Shown here piece after piece: positions 43,406 through 52,374 of a DNA stretch of 64,000 bases. Under the pieces are notes generated by a model, which was not told the origin of the DNA, did not search any database, and saw only the letters and a program-made list of their open reading frames with translations. The DNA lies in assembly GCF_030644205.1 (NCBI RefSeq), contig NZ_CP128647.1, positions 930,001 to 994,000 of the forward strand, in the 5' to 3' direction. Source of the stretch: Mogibacterium neglectum (GTDB lineage: Bacteria > Bacillota > Clostridia > Peptostreptococcales > Anaerovoracaceae). The position numbers and the translations under genes are program-made. Within the stretch, counting starts at the first letter, position 1; every line of letters starts with the position of its first letter.

Positions 43406-45523
43406 TTACTTATTCTCTATTATTTCATAGTTGCATTTTTCATTAGAACATTTAATTTTAGCCTTTTTTCCTTTGCCTTCAAGAAGCATCGATCCGCATT
43501 TAGGGCAAAATTCCCCTGTTGGCTTATCCCAGAATGATACATCACAGTCTGGATAGCCACTACAGCCATAGAATATTTTCCCTCCGCGTCTAGTTCTCTT
43601 TTCAATTATTGGTTTGCCACATTTTGGACAACTTACACCAATTTCCTTTACTATTGGTTTTGTATTTTTGCATTCAGGATAACCAGTACAGGCCAAGAAT
43701 TTACCAAAACGGCTCTCCTTAATTGCCATAGGCTTTCCACATAATTCACAAACCTCATCACTTAGAACTACTTCTTGTTCTATCTTCTCTACTTCGTTTT
43801 TTGCAACTTCTAACTCTTTGCTAAATGGAACGTAGAAGTCCTCTATTACGTGCTTCCAAGCCTCTTTTTTTAGTTCAACTTGGTCAAGCTGATTCTCTAA
43901 TTCGCCTGTAAATTCTACATCTACAATATCGCCAAAATATTCTGAAAGAATACCTGTGACATCAAAACCAAGTTGTGTTGGAACGAGATTTTTCTTCTCC
44001 CTAGTAACATAACGTCTACCCGTAAGAGTCGTTATTATTGCAGAATACGTACTAGGACGTCCTATATTCTTTTCCTCCATCTCTTTAACGAGACCAGCTT
44101 CTGTATACCTAGCAGGTGGTTGTGTAAATTTCTGCTCCTTAATGAGCTCTTTACACTTAAGTTCATCACCCTTTTGAAGTTCTGGCACATATGAATCCTT
44201 CTCATTAGCTATAGGATATACCCTTCTCCATCCATCAAATACTAATCTTGATCCTGATGCTCTAAATTCATATCCATTATTTTCTATGGTTACAGTCACA
44301 GTATCAAACTCAGCAGCTGGCATCTGTGATGCAACAAATCGGTTCCAAACAAGTGTATATAGTTTAAACTGGTCTGCGGTTAAAGAATCACGTATTGTCT
44401 CCGGTTCAAGCTTAATATCTGTAGGTCTAATTGCTTCATGGGCATCCTGTATATCCTTGTTCTTGTTTGAAAATGAGTTGTTGGAACTATATTCTTTGCC
44501 AAACTTTTTAGTAATAAATTCCGATGCAGCTTCCTTTGCAGCAGACGAAACTCTAACTGAATCAGTACGTAGATACGTAATTAAACCTCTTGTTCCAATT
44601 CCTTTAACGTCAATTCCTTCATATAACTGCTGAGCAACTTGCATTGTCTTCTTGGTTTGGAAATTTAACTTTATAGAAGCATCCTGTTGCATGCTACTTG
44701 TAGTAAATGGCGCATTAGGTTTTGGCTTTCTCTTTCCTGTCTTTACGCTTTTCACTACAAATTTACCTGATTTGAGCTTTTTCTCAACACTATCAGCTTC
44801 TTCAGCTGTCGTAATACGAAGATCTTTGCCATCATACTTACTGAGGGCTGCATTAAAATTATCTCCATAATCAGCTGTTATAGTCCAATACTCTTCAGGT
44901 ATAAAAGATTTTATTTCATTCTCTCTATCACAAATCATCTTGAGAGCTGCAGATTGTACTCTGCCAGCAGAGAGCCCTCGTCTTACCTTCTGCCATAGAA
45001 GCGGGCTGATCTGATAACCAACTAGCCTATCTAGCACTCTTCTAGCTTGCTGTGCGTCGACTAACCCCATATCAATTGAGCGAGGATGCTTAATAGCTTC
45101 TTTTACAGCTTCTTTGTTGATTTCATTAAAAACTATTCTACATTCGCTATTTGGATCTATATCAAGTAGATATGCGAGATGCCATGATATAGCCTCTCCC
45201 TCACGGTCTGGGTCAGTTGCCAAAAGAACACGCGACGCCGACGACGCAGCCTTCTTTAGTTCCTTAATTTTGTCACCCTTACCTCTTATATTTATATATC
45301 CTGGTTCAAATTGATCTTCTATATCTATTCCTAATCTACTCTTAGGTAAATCCCTTACATGCCCTACCGAAGCGAGCACATTATAAGAAGGACCTAAGTA
45401 TTTACCAATAACTTTAGCTTTTGAAGGCGACTCAACAATTAAAAGTGTACGCTTTCTCGCCGTCTTCTTGGACTTTGCTGTATTTTTCTTATTAGTTGAC
45501 GTTTTAACTGTTGTACTAGGCAT
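43406..45523 (-). CDS. topA: DNA topoisomerase I
   Basis: Type IA topoisomerase that relaxes negative supercoils; 705 residues. The TOPRIM start LLIVESPSKAKVIGKYLG and ATDPDREGEAISWHLA hold the metal-binding acids. The active tyrosine is in GLITYLRTDSVRVS. The tail carries three C4 zinc modules (CELCG..CTGYPEC; CPKCG..CSGYPDC; CPKCG..CSNEKC). The ATG at 45523 is chosen: AAGGGG stands 7 bases upstream. Its order after yifB-dprA is the normal Firmicute one. A basic Ser/Thr/Lys leader of about 25 residues precedes the domain. Confidence 0.97.
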   Translation of the reverse strand: MPSTTVKTSTNKKNTAKSKKTARKRTLLIVESPSKAKVIGKYLGPSYNVLASVGHVRDLPKSRLGIDIEDQFEPGYINIRGKGDKIKELKKAASSASRVLLATDPDREGEAISWHLAYLLDIDPNSECRIVFNEINKEAVKEAIKHPRSIDMGLVDAQQARRVLDRLVGYQISPLLWQKVRRGLSAGRVQSAALKMICDRENEIKSFIPEEYWTITADYGDNFNAALSKYDGKDLRITTAEEADSVEKKLKSGKFVVKSVKTGKRKPKPNAPFTTSSMQQDASIKLNFQTKKTMQVAQQLYEGIDVKGIGTRGLITYLRTDSVRVSSAAKEAASEFITKKFGKEYSSNNSFSNKNKDIQDAHEAIRPTDIKLEPETIRDSLTADQFKLYTLVWNRFVASQMPAAEFDTVTVTIENNGYEFRASGSRLVFDGWRRVYPIANEKDSYVPELQKGDELKCKELIKEQKFTQPPARYTEAGLVKEMEEKNIGRPSTYSAIITTLTGRRYVTREKKNLVPTQLGFDVTGILSEYFGDIVDVEFTGELENQLDQVELKKEAWKHVIEDFYVPFSKELEVAKNEVEKIEQEVVLSDEVCELCGKPMAIKESRFGKFLACTGYPECKNTKPIVKEIGVSCPKCGKPIIEKRTRRGGKIFYGCSGYPDCDVSFWDKPTGEFCPKCGSMLLEGKGKKAKIKCSNEKCNYEIIENK

Positions 45524-45598
45524 CAATTAACCCCTTAATAATTAATTCATAAATATAACTTCTCTATAATATTAGAGTTCATCATAAACCTTGAGATT

Positions 45599-46471
45599 TT
45601 ATTTTGCAAGAAATACTTTACCACCGTAGGTTGTAATGATACCTTTAATCTCGAGCACTGTAAGTATAGCACTGACTTTCCCAGCGTTTTTGTTGAGATT
45701 GTGTGCAATGCTATCAATAGTACAACAAGTGGATTTCTGAATTTCTTTATAAATCTCAAGTTCATCGTTTCCAAGCTCTTGTGTGATTTCGTGTGGAGTA
45801 TATTCCACTCCTTTGATATCTGATGTGACGTCGCAAATACTTATCATTGGAATAGCGCCATCCTTAATTAATTTATTTGTTCCAACACTGAATTGGCTAT
45901 TGATATTTCCCGGCACAGCGTAGATGCTCTTCCCTTGTTCATTTGCAAAATCAGCAGTTATCAGTGAACCACTATTAAGACCCGCTTCCACAACCACGAC
46001 TGCTTCAGATAATGCGCTTATAATCCTATTTCTCTGAGGGAATGTATACTTTGCACCAGGCGTTCCAGGGGCATATTCAGATATAATCAAACCGCTTGAG
46101 GCTATTTTGTCATATAGCCATGCATTTCTCACTGGATGAATGATGTCGATTCCAGTTCCTAGTACAGCTATGGCTTTCCCTCCCATACTTACTGTACCTT
46201 CATGAGCAAAACTATCTATCCCATATGCCAGCCCTGAAATTACAGGTATGTTAGCCTTAGCAAGTTCTTTACCTATCATTTGAGCTACTATTTTCCCATA
46301 AAGTGTGTATTTCCTTGAACCAACCACTGCAACGGATTTGATATTAAGTAAATTTAAGTCTCCTATACAATAAATACGCTCAGGTGGATTATTTATTATT
46401 CTTAAATTTTCTGGATAATGAGGCGAGTTAATATTAATTTCTTTTATTTTATTTTGATAATTATAATTCAT
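45599..46471 (-). CDS. dprA: DNA-processing protein DprA
   Basis: Loads RecA on incoming single-stranded DNA in natural transformation; 290 residues. VAVVGSRKYTLYGK, ISGLAYGIDSFAHEG, AVLGTGIDIIHPVRN, YTFPQRNRIISALSEAVVVVEAG and NSGSLITADFANEQGK define the Rossmann core. A C-terminal winged helix (about 225-290) is present. The RBS is poor (AAAGG 13 bases away), but the gene touches yifB. The usual N-terminal SAM-like domain is shortened to about 20 residues. Confidence 0.94.
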   Translation of the reverse strand: MNYNYQNKIKEININSPHYPENLRIINNPPERIYCIGDLNLLNIKSVAVVGSRKYTLYGKIVAQMIGKELAKANIPVISGLAYGIDSFAHEGTVSMGGKAIAVLGTGIDIIHPVRNAWLYDKIASSGLIISEYAPGTPGAKYTFPQRNRIISALSEAVVVVEAGLNSGSLITADFANEQGKSIYAVPGNINSQFSVGTNKLIKDGAIPMISICDVTSDIKGVEYTPHEITQELGNDELEIYKEIQKSTCCTIDSIAHNLNKNAGKVSAILTVLEIKGIITTYGGKVFLAK

Positions 46472-46473
46472 GT

Positions 46474-48006
46474 TTAAACTTTTCCTTTATCAAATTCACC
46501 ACATCTATATCCGAGTGCTTCTGCCAAATGTACAACACTAACTTTCCGCTCTTGCTCTACATCCGCAATTGTTCTTGCTACCTTAAGAGTGCGTATATAA
46601 CTTCTCGGTGATAAATTTAATCTATCATATGCACTTTCTATAAATTCATTTTCCAGACTTCCTAATAAGCAGGCATCTCTGATACTCTTATCACTTATAT
46701 TCCCGCATTTTTCATCTCTTCCTTCGGTTTTAGAGAACTTTATGGCATCACTTACCATAAAACTCATCGTTTTACTATCTAACACTATATTTTTACCTCT
46801 TTTATCTGATTTCAGATCCTCATATTTCACTTCTTGCATGTTAAGCTGTAAGTCTATCCGATCCAAAATTGGTCCACTCATACGCCTTCTGTATCTAGCA
46901 ATCTCTTGTGCAGTACAAGTGCATTCAGTTGATTCACTTCCAAAAAATCCACATGGGCAAGGGTTTGCCGCCATAACTACAAGTGACTTGCATGGGAATT
47001 CATATGTAGTCCCTTGTCTTGAAATAACAATCTTGTGATCCTCCAATGGCTGACGAAGAGCTTCTATTTGCCCCGTATCAAACTCGCAAAATTCATCGAG
47101 AAACAGCACCCCATTATGGGCTAAAGAAAGTTCCCCAGGCATTGGATAGAGACCACCACCAAGCAGAGCTGCTCTAGATATAGTGTGATGCGGAGCCCTA
47201 AAAGGTCTACTTATTAAATCATTATCCCCCTTATTAAGTTGTCCAGCTACAGAATGTATTATAGTAGATTCTAGTAGTTCATTCTTTGTTATTGGCGGAA
47301 GAATAGTAGGCATTCTTTTTACCAGCATTGTTTTACCACATCCTGGAGGGCCAATCATCAGAAGCGGATGCTTACCGGCAGCTGCTATAATAAGGGCTCT
47401 TTTTGCATACTCCTGCCCTTTTATATCTGAGTAATCGCAATCTTCCCTTGTCTTACTAGGTTCACTTGTAAAAACATAGCTACACCCTTCACTAACTTCA
47501 TTATTAATAGCATGTATTGCTTCTTCAAGCTTTCTGACCCCAATTACTGAAATCCCTTCAACCATAGATGCTTCCTTCATATTTCTTGCAGGTAGAATTA
47601 CTTTTTTAATACCTACTTCACGAAGAGAGATGATAATAGGTAAAACTCCATCTACTGGCATAACCCTTCCAGATAGAGATAGCTCTCCGATGACCGCATA
47701 TGCTTCTGCTTTTCTACTGTTAACTACTAAGGTGCTTGAAAGCACACCGATAGCAATTGGAAGCTCAAGATGACTTCCATTTTTATTAATGCTTGCTGGC
47801 GATAGATTTACTGTTATGTGACCATGTGGAAATTCATAACCTGAATGGACTATTGCTGAACGAATTCTCTCCCTCGATTCAATAACTGATTTTGAGGCTA
47901 ATCCAACAATATTGAAATTAGGAAGACCATTACTTATACAGGTTTCAATATTTACCTTCTGTCCTTTAATCCCTTTAATAACTCCACTTGTAATCGTTGA
48001 AAGCAT
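46474..48006 (-). CDS. yifB: YifB/ComM family Mg-chelatase-like AAA+ ATPase
   Basis: About 510 residues. An N-terminal Lon-like fold (VNIETCISNGLPNFNIVGLASKSV; HITVNLSPASINKNGSHLELPIAIGVL) is followed by Walker A GPPGCGKTMLVKRMP, Walker B VLFLDEFCEF and the AANPCPCGFFG zinc-like segment. ComM in Gram-negatives is a helicase for branch migration during transformation; the Firmicute members are less studied. The ATG at 48006 is preferred: AGAGG stands 5 bases upstream. The yraN-yifB-dprA order suggests a DNA-uptake or recombination role. Confidence 0.95.
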   Translation of the reverse strand: MLSTITSGVIKGIKGQKVNIETCISNGLPNFNIVGLASKSVIESRERIRSAIVHSGYEFPHGHITVNLSPASINKNGSHLELPIAIGVLSSTLVVNSRKAEAYAVIGELSLSGRVMPVDGVLPIIISLREVGIKKVILPARNMKEASMVEGISVIGVRKLEEAIHAINNEVSEGCSYVFTSEPSKTREDCDYSDIKGQEYAKRALIIAAAGKHPLLMIGPPGCGKTMLVKRMPTILPPITKNELLESTIIHSVAGQLNKGDNDLISRPFRAPHHTISRAALLGGGLYPMPGELSLAHNGVLFLDEFCEFDTGQIEALRQPLEDHKIVISRQGTTYEFPCKSLVVMAANPCPCGFFGSESTECTCTAQEIARYRRRMSGPILDRIDLQLNMQEVKYEDLKSDKRGKNIVLDSKTMSFMVSDAIKFSKTEGRDEKCGNISDKSIRDACLLGSLENEFIESAYDRLNLSPRSYIRTLKVARTIADVEQERKVSVVHLAEALGYRCGEFDKGKV

Positions 48007-48014
48007 ACACACCT

Positions 48015-48356
48015 CTAAAAACAGTCCTTACTAACTTTGTATTCAATTTCGACTACGTCAAATCGAGCATTATAATTGCTAAAATCTGTATGGGTAAGCA
48101 AGAAATAACTGGCTACATTTTTAATATGGCGGATCTTATTACTTGATATTGCCTCTGCAGGATAACCATATTTATTACTCGTTCTCGTCTTTACTTCAAT
48201 AAAACTAAGCACTTTATCCTTCGTATCTATAGCAATAATATCTATCTCGCCTAATTTACATGTGTAGTTTCGTGCAATCACCTCATATCCTTGTTTTTCA
48301 AGTATATCTGCGGCCATGTTTTCGCCAAGACTACCGATTATCTTGTTGTACTTCAT
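48015..48356 (-). CDS. yraN: YraN family (UPF0102) endonuclease-like protein
   Basis: A 113-residue protein with the restriction-endonuclease-like core: KIIGSLGENMAADILEKQGYEVIARNYTCKLGEIDIIAIDTKDKVLSFIEVKTR (shown as the whole span 4-57; key parts are GE, GEIDIIA and FIEVKTR). The D...ExK triad is intact. Biochemical function is unproven. GGAGGATTT precedes the ATG. It heads the yraN-yifB-dprA-topA-hslVU-yigZ operon. Confidence 0.93.
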   Translation of the reverse strand: MKYNKIIGSLGENMAADILEKQGYEVIARNYTCKLGEIDIIAIDTKDKVLSFIEVKTRTSNKYGYPAEAISSNKIRHIKNVASYFLLTHTDFSNYNARFDVVEIEYKVSKDCF

Positions 48357-48449
48357 AAATCCTCCATTTCAATATTTTTATAAATATGATTTAAAATTAT
48401 CATCCAAACTCTTTTTATCACGGAATACTTAAGTATTCATTATTATTGC

Positions 48450-48520
48450 AAAAAAAATGCATACAGTACCGTAATTAGTGAATTCACAGTACGCATGCAT
48501 TGATTTTTTATTTTAAGTAG
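48450..48520 (-). terminator. Probable terminator after the HAD phosphatase gene
   Basis: AATGCAT-ACA-GTAC at 48459-48472 and GTAC-G-CATGCATT at 48490-48502 form an imperfect stem around a GTGAATTCAC palindrome, with A-rich sequence giving a T run on the minus strand. It separates the HAD gene from yraN. Confidence 0.55.
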
Positions 48521-48529
48521 ATTTTATAC

Positions 48530-49357
48530 TTATTCGTCAAAGCAGAATCTTAGTATAGCCTTGCCGACGCCTCCATTTACGTTTGTATCAGTTATATAAT
48601 CAGCGTTTTCCTTGACGATATCCCATGCATTTCCCATAGCAACTCCAATTTCCGCTAACTGCAGCATCGGTATATCATTTGCAGCATCGCCACAGCACAT
48701 AAGTTCAGATTTATCAATTGATAGTATTTTCATCAGTTCTGAGAGCGCTTTACTTTTGCTTGAGCCAAGACCACCTATTTCTATATTATTAGGCACAGAT
48801 GATGTAACATTAGCATCATCATAAGTGCTCACAATTTTTCGGATATCTTCAAGCTTATCCATATCTTCAAAAAAGATATTTATATTTTCAATCTCTGCAG
48901 AGTTTTCAAGCATAAATCCAAATATATCATCCAATGGATTTCTCGTTCTAAGAACATATTCGCGTCTTCTATGTATACTTCCATTAACATCGATATCATG
49001 ATAAAGAGCAGCATCTATATATGCTCTTCCATCGTGAAAAGCTTCGAGATACAAATTCTCTTCTTTTGCAAGAGTTACTAATCTCTCGATTACCATGGAA
49101 TTTATAAAGCTAGAATACACATCATGACCGGACTTCAAATCTCGTACATGAGCTCCATTTGACGAAATTATATATCTTAGCCCTGATATATTCATAATAT
49201 CTTCCGGAACAGCTGTAATAACACGTCCTGTCGTCACAACAACATTGATATCTGCAGCTATTGCACGTTCAATAGCAATCTTGTTGAGCTCAGGAAGCTT
49301 ACCGTTAATTCCAAGTGTTGTTCCATCCAAATCTAATCCAATAATCTTAATACTCAT
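48530..49357 (-). CDS. Cof-type HAD-IIB hydrolase
   Basis: A 275-residue HAD phosphatase with a type IIB cap. Motif I is GLDLDGTTLG at residues 6-15, motif II is VVVTTGR, and motifs III/IV are the late KSKALSELMKIL and CCGDAANDIPMLQLAEIGVAMGNA. These enzymes dephosphorylate sugar phosphates, nucleotides or flavin precursors; the substrate cannot be inferred. GAGG precedes the ATG. Monocistronic, divergent from trkA. Confidence 0.93.
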   Translation of the reverse strand: MSIKIIGLDLDGTTLGINGKLPELNKIAIERAIAADINVVVTTGRVITAVPEDIMNISGLRYIISSNGAHVRDLKSGHDVYSSFINSMVIERLVTLAKEENLYLEAFHDGRAYIDAALYHDIDVNGSIHRRREYVLRTRNPLDDIFGFMLENSAEIENINIFFEDMDKLEDIRKIVSTYDDANVTSSVPNNIEIGGLGSSKSKALSELMKILSIDKSELMCCGDAANDIPMLQLAEIGVAMGNAWDIVKENADYITDTNVNGGVGKAILRFCFDE

Positions 49358-49445
49358 ATGTGCCTCACAAAGCTTTTTGTTGATTTTTCAGCCTAAAAAC
49401 GAGAACTCAATTGCAAATGATTCGCGTTTGAATTATAATTCACTA

Positions 49446-49484
49446 TTGAGCTAATAACGAATTACATTATATATTGAATTAGCT
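49446..49484 (+). promoter_or_regulatory. Candidate trkA promoter with flanking inverted repeat
   Basis: TTGAGC (49446-49451) and TATATA (49468-49473) are 16 bases apart. AGCTAAT (49449-49455) and ATTAGCT (49478-49484) form an inverted repeat that brackets the -10. The context is very AT-rich, so this is only a candidate. Confidence 0.42.
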
Positions 49485-49522
49485 ATTTAATCTATATTTT
49501 AATTTTTTGACAGGATAGAGAA

Positions 49523-50890
49523 ATGAAAATTGCGATAATTGGAGCTGGAAAGCTTGGAATCAGGATTACTGAAGCTCTGCTTGATGGAGATTATGATGTT
49601 ACAGTTGTAGATAATAATGAAAAAAAATTAGATATACTAGCGCAGCAGTTTGACGTATTCACTGTTCTTGGTGATGCCAAAACTATTGAAACACTAAATA
49701 AGATTGATGTAAAGTCATTTGATTTTCTTATCGCTACAACGACATCAGATGATACAAATATCCTAGCTGCTTCGTTTGCAAAAATTCTTGGATGCAAACG
49801 TGTAATTGCTAGAGTTAGAGAGCCGGAACATATGAATCAGCTCGACTTTCTAAGGGAGCACTACAATATAGACATGCTCATCAATCCTGATCTTCTCATC
49901 ACTTCTGAAATTTATAGATATTTAGTCGAGAAATATACCCTTAGTAACGGTATTTTCACATCGAGAAGTATCGCACTGATTGAATTCGAGGCTGATAAGA
50001 AACCTCAGCTCATTGGTAAATCACTAGTTGAATTCCGCACCATAATGCCAGATATGCTAATGGTCGGCATTTCTCGCAAAGGTAAAATGATAATTCCGCA
50101 TGGTAATTCTGTTATCGAAGCGCACGACCTCCTCTATCTTATAGGTGAAAAGGAAAATGTATTTGATTTAGCTAGCCGTGTACACACAAAGATGAAGCAT
50201 TCCTCTGTACAGAAGGTTATGATAATCGGTGGTGGAAAAACTGGATATTACCTTGCATCACGTCTATCTGAATATGGTGTATTCGTAAAGATTATCGAAA
50301 AAGATAAAGATCGTTGTCATTATTTGGCTAATAAACTTGAGAATGTAATGGTTCTTAATGGTGATGGCTCTAATGTTGGACTCTTGACTGAAGAAGATAT
50401 GGATGAAATGGATGCATTTGTAACAGCAACAGGTTACGACGAAGAAAACCTCCTGCTCGCGCTCATGGCCAAGACACATGGTATAGAAGACGTAATTTCA
50501 AAGGTTAGTCACGACAGCTACACTGATTTGATTTCCAGGCTCGGAATAGATGTAGTTCTTAACCCACTTGATATAAGCTGTTCAACAGTTCTTAGGCTTA
50601 TACGCGGAGCTAAAAAAGTTATATCATCCGTTCTTCTACAAGGTCAGGCCGAACTCATGGAGGTTTATGCTCAGGAAGGTATGGGTATGATAAATATTCC
50701 GCTCAAAAATATGAACCTACCTGATTATATAATCATCGCAGCTATTCATCGTGGGATGAATACCATAATTCCTGATGGAAATACAAAAATTAAACCTGGA
50801 GATCGAGTTACAATCGTCTGCATGATCTCAAACATCGGATACGTAGAGAAACTATTTAAGCCAAATATAAGGCTTAATATTTTGAAGTAA
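49523..50890 (+). CDS. trkA: Trk potassium uptake peripheral protein TrkA
   Basis: A 455-residue cytosolic gating subunit with two RCK units, each an NAD-binding Rossmann fold plus a TrkA-C domain. The first opens KIAIIGAGKLGIRITEALLD; the second, near residue 233, VMIIGGGKTGYYLASRLSE. The acidic ends of strand 2 (VVDNNEKK; IIEKDKDR) suit NAD(H). It binds the TrkH pore and controls K+ flow by nucleotide. It is followed after 5 bases by the first trkH, and a second trkH follows that. Confidence 0.96.
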   Translation: MKIAIIGAGKLGIRITEALLDGDYDVTVVDNNEKKLDILAQQFDVFTVLGDAKTIETLNKIDVKSFDFLIATTTSDDTNILAASFAKILGCKRVIARVREPEHMNQLDFLREHYNIDMLINPDLLITSEIYRYLVEKYTLSNGIFTSRSIALIEFEADKKPQLIGKSLVEFRTIMPDMLMVGISRKGKMIIPHGNSVIEAHDLLYLIGEKENVFDLASRVHTKMKHSSVQKVMIIGGGKTGYYLASRLSEYGVFVKIIEKDKDRCHYLANKLENVMVLNGDGSNVGLLTEEDMDEMDAFVTATGYDEENLLLALMAKTHGIEDVISKVSHDSYTDLISRLGIDVVLNPLDISCSTVLRLIRGAKKVISSVLLQGQAELMEVYAQEGMGMINIPLKNMNLPDYIIIAAIHRGMNTIIPDGNTKIKPGDRVTIVCMISNIGYVEKLFKPNIRLNILK

Positions 50891-50895
50891 GCGCC

Positions 50896-52362
50896 ATGTA
50901 TAAACGAGTTATTAACATAATTGGAAAACTGCAATTTATTATCGGAGGTAGCATGATGCTACCTCTATTTGTCGCGGTGATTTACAAAGAATATAACTCT
51001 GTCGTTGCTTTTACTATAGCATGCACAATTTCTATTGGTTTAGGTATTATCACAACTAGCATTCTAGGTAGAGATGAGCAGGTAGAGTCTCTTCGCTATA
51101 CGGATAGCTATTTCATCGTTTCCTTTGCGTGGATTATGTCCTCTGTTTTGGCAGCAATACCTTTCGTAATACAGGGGTCTATTCCAAATGTATTCGATGC
51201 ATTTTTTGAAATGTGCTCTGGCTTCTCAACAACTGGAGCCACTATACTCACAGATGTTGAAGCTCTGCCAAAATCGATGTTACTTTGGCGTTCGGAAACC
51301 CAGTGGCTTGGTGGCATGGGAATTATCGTTTTAATGGTTGCACTCGTACCTAACTTAGGAGTAAAAGCTCAAAATGTTGCAAGTGCAGAAACTCCTGGTC
51401 CAACCGTGACGAAACTGACTTCTAGGTTCACTGATACGGCTAGAAATCTTTATATAGCGTACGTTATACTTACCGTTATTCTAATAGCTCTGTTGCTTTT
51501 TGGTGGTATGAATATGTTTGATGCTGTTGCTCACTCTTTCTCAACTATGGCTACTGGTGGTTTTGGTATATATAACGATAGTATTGCTCACTTCCATAGC
51601 TATTACATTACATGGATTATTACGATATTCATGATTATCGCAGGTACGAACTTCAATCTCTTTTTTACGATGATTGGTGGCAAGATTAAGACTGCCCTTG
51701 CTGATGAAGAATTGAGACTTTATGTTGCGATTTTGGTAATATCTACATCGCTTATTACAATTTCGCTTTTCTCCCAAGGAGGATATAAGAGCACATTTAA
51801 AGCAATTACTGATGCAGCTTTTCAAGTTGCAACGATGATATCCACTACTGGATATGCAACTATTGATTTCAACCTTTGGCCAGCTTTTTGTAAGATGGTC
51901 TTGATACTAGTTATGTTTACAGGAGCAATGAGTTCATCAACGGCTGGCGGAATAAAAATTATACGTGTGCTGTCTGTATTTAAGATGTTTAAGCGTGAAG
52001 TTAGGGTTAGACTTCATGACAATATTATTGACGATGTTAAATATAATGGCACAAAGATCTCCGGTGAGGTTATGATGTACATGCTATCATTTGTCATTAC
52101 ATTTCTGATGACGCTTGGCATTGGAACAATTTTGGTTTCTCTTCGATCCAACGCAGATTTAGTTACAGATTTTACTGCTGTTTTATCTTGTATAAGCAAC
52201 GTTGGTCCGGGATTAGCTAAGGTAGGTCCGATAGAAAATTTCCATTTCTATTCCGACTTTTCAACATTTGTGCTTGCGCTAATAATGATAATCGGCAGAC
52301 TTGAGCTGAGCACTTTCCTAATTATGTTCTCCAGGCATTACTGGAATAGACATAGAGTTTAA
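50896..52362 (+). CDS. trkH: TrkH family potassium uptake protein, first copy
   Basis: Pore-forming subunit, 488 residues, with four M1-P-M2-like repeats. The selectivity-filter glycines are all present: CSGFSTTGATIL, FSTMATGGFGIY, MISTTGYATID and CISNVGPGLAKVG. The start at 50896 has no clear RBS and is 5 bases after trkA, so translational coupling is likely. The early LQFIIGGSMMLPLFVA matches the family N-terminus, which argues against the later ATG at 50953 despite a GGAGG before it. It should form the K+ channel-like dimer with TrkA. Confidence 0.95.
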   Translation: MYKRVINIIGKLQFIIGGSMMLPLFVAVIYKEYNSVVAFTIACTISIGLGIITTSILGRDEQVESLRYTDSYFIVSFAWIMSSVLAAIPFVIQGSIPNVFDAFFEMCSGFSTTGATILTDVEALPKSMLLWRSETQWLGGMGIIVLMVALVPNLGVKAQNVASAETPGPTVTKLTSRFTDTARNLYIAYVILTVILIALLLFGGMNMFDAVAHSFSTMATGGFGIYNDSIAHFHSYYITWIITIFMIIAGTNFNLFFTMIGGKIKTALADEELRLYVAILVISTSLITISLFSQGGYKSTFKAITDAAFQVATMISTTGYATIDFNLWPAFCKMVLILVMFTGAMSSSTAGGIKIIRVLSVFKMFKREVRVRLHDNIIDDVKYNGTKISGEVMMYMLSFVITFLMTLGIGTILVSLRSNADLVTDFTAVLSCISNVGPGLAKVGPIENFHFYSDFSTFVLALIMIIGRLELSTFLIMFSRHYWNRHRV

Positions 52363-52374
52363 AGAGGATATCAA

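Noticed and set aside
49358-49522. Cyclic-di-AMP riboswitch before trkA
   Set aside because: The gap is short and AT-rich and I could not find the conserved GC-rich core.
50953-52362. Alternative trkH start at 50953 behind GGAGG
   Set aside because: The longer protein's first 19 residues match the TrkH N-terminal helix pattern; GGAGG here simply encodes Gly-Gly.
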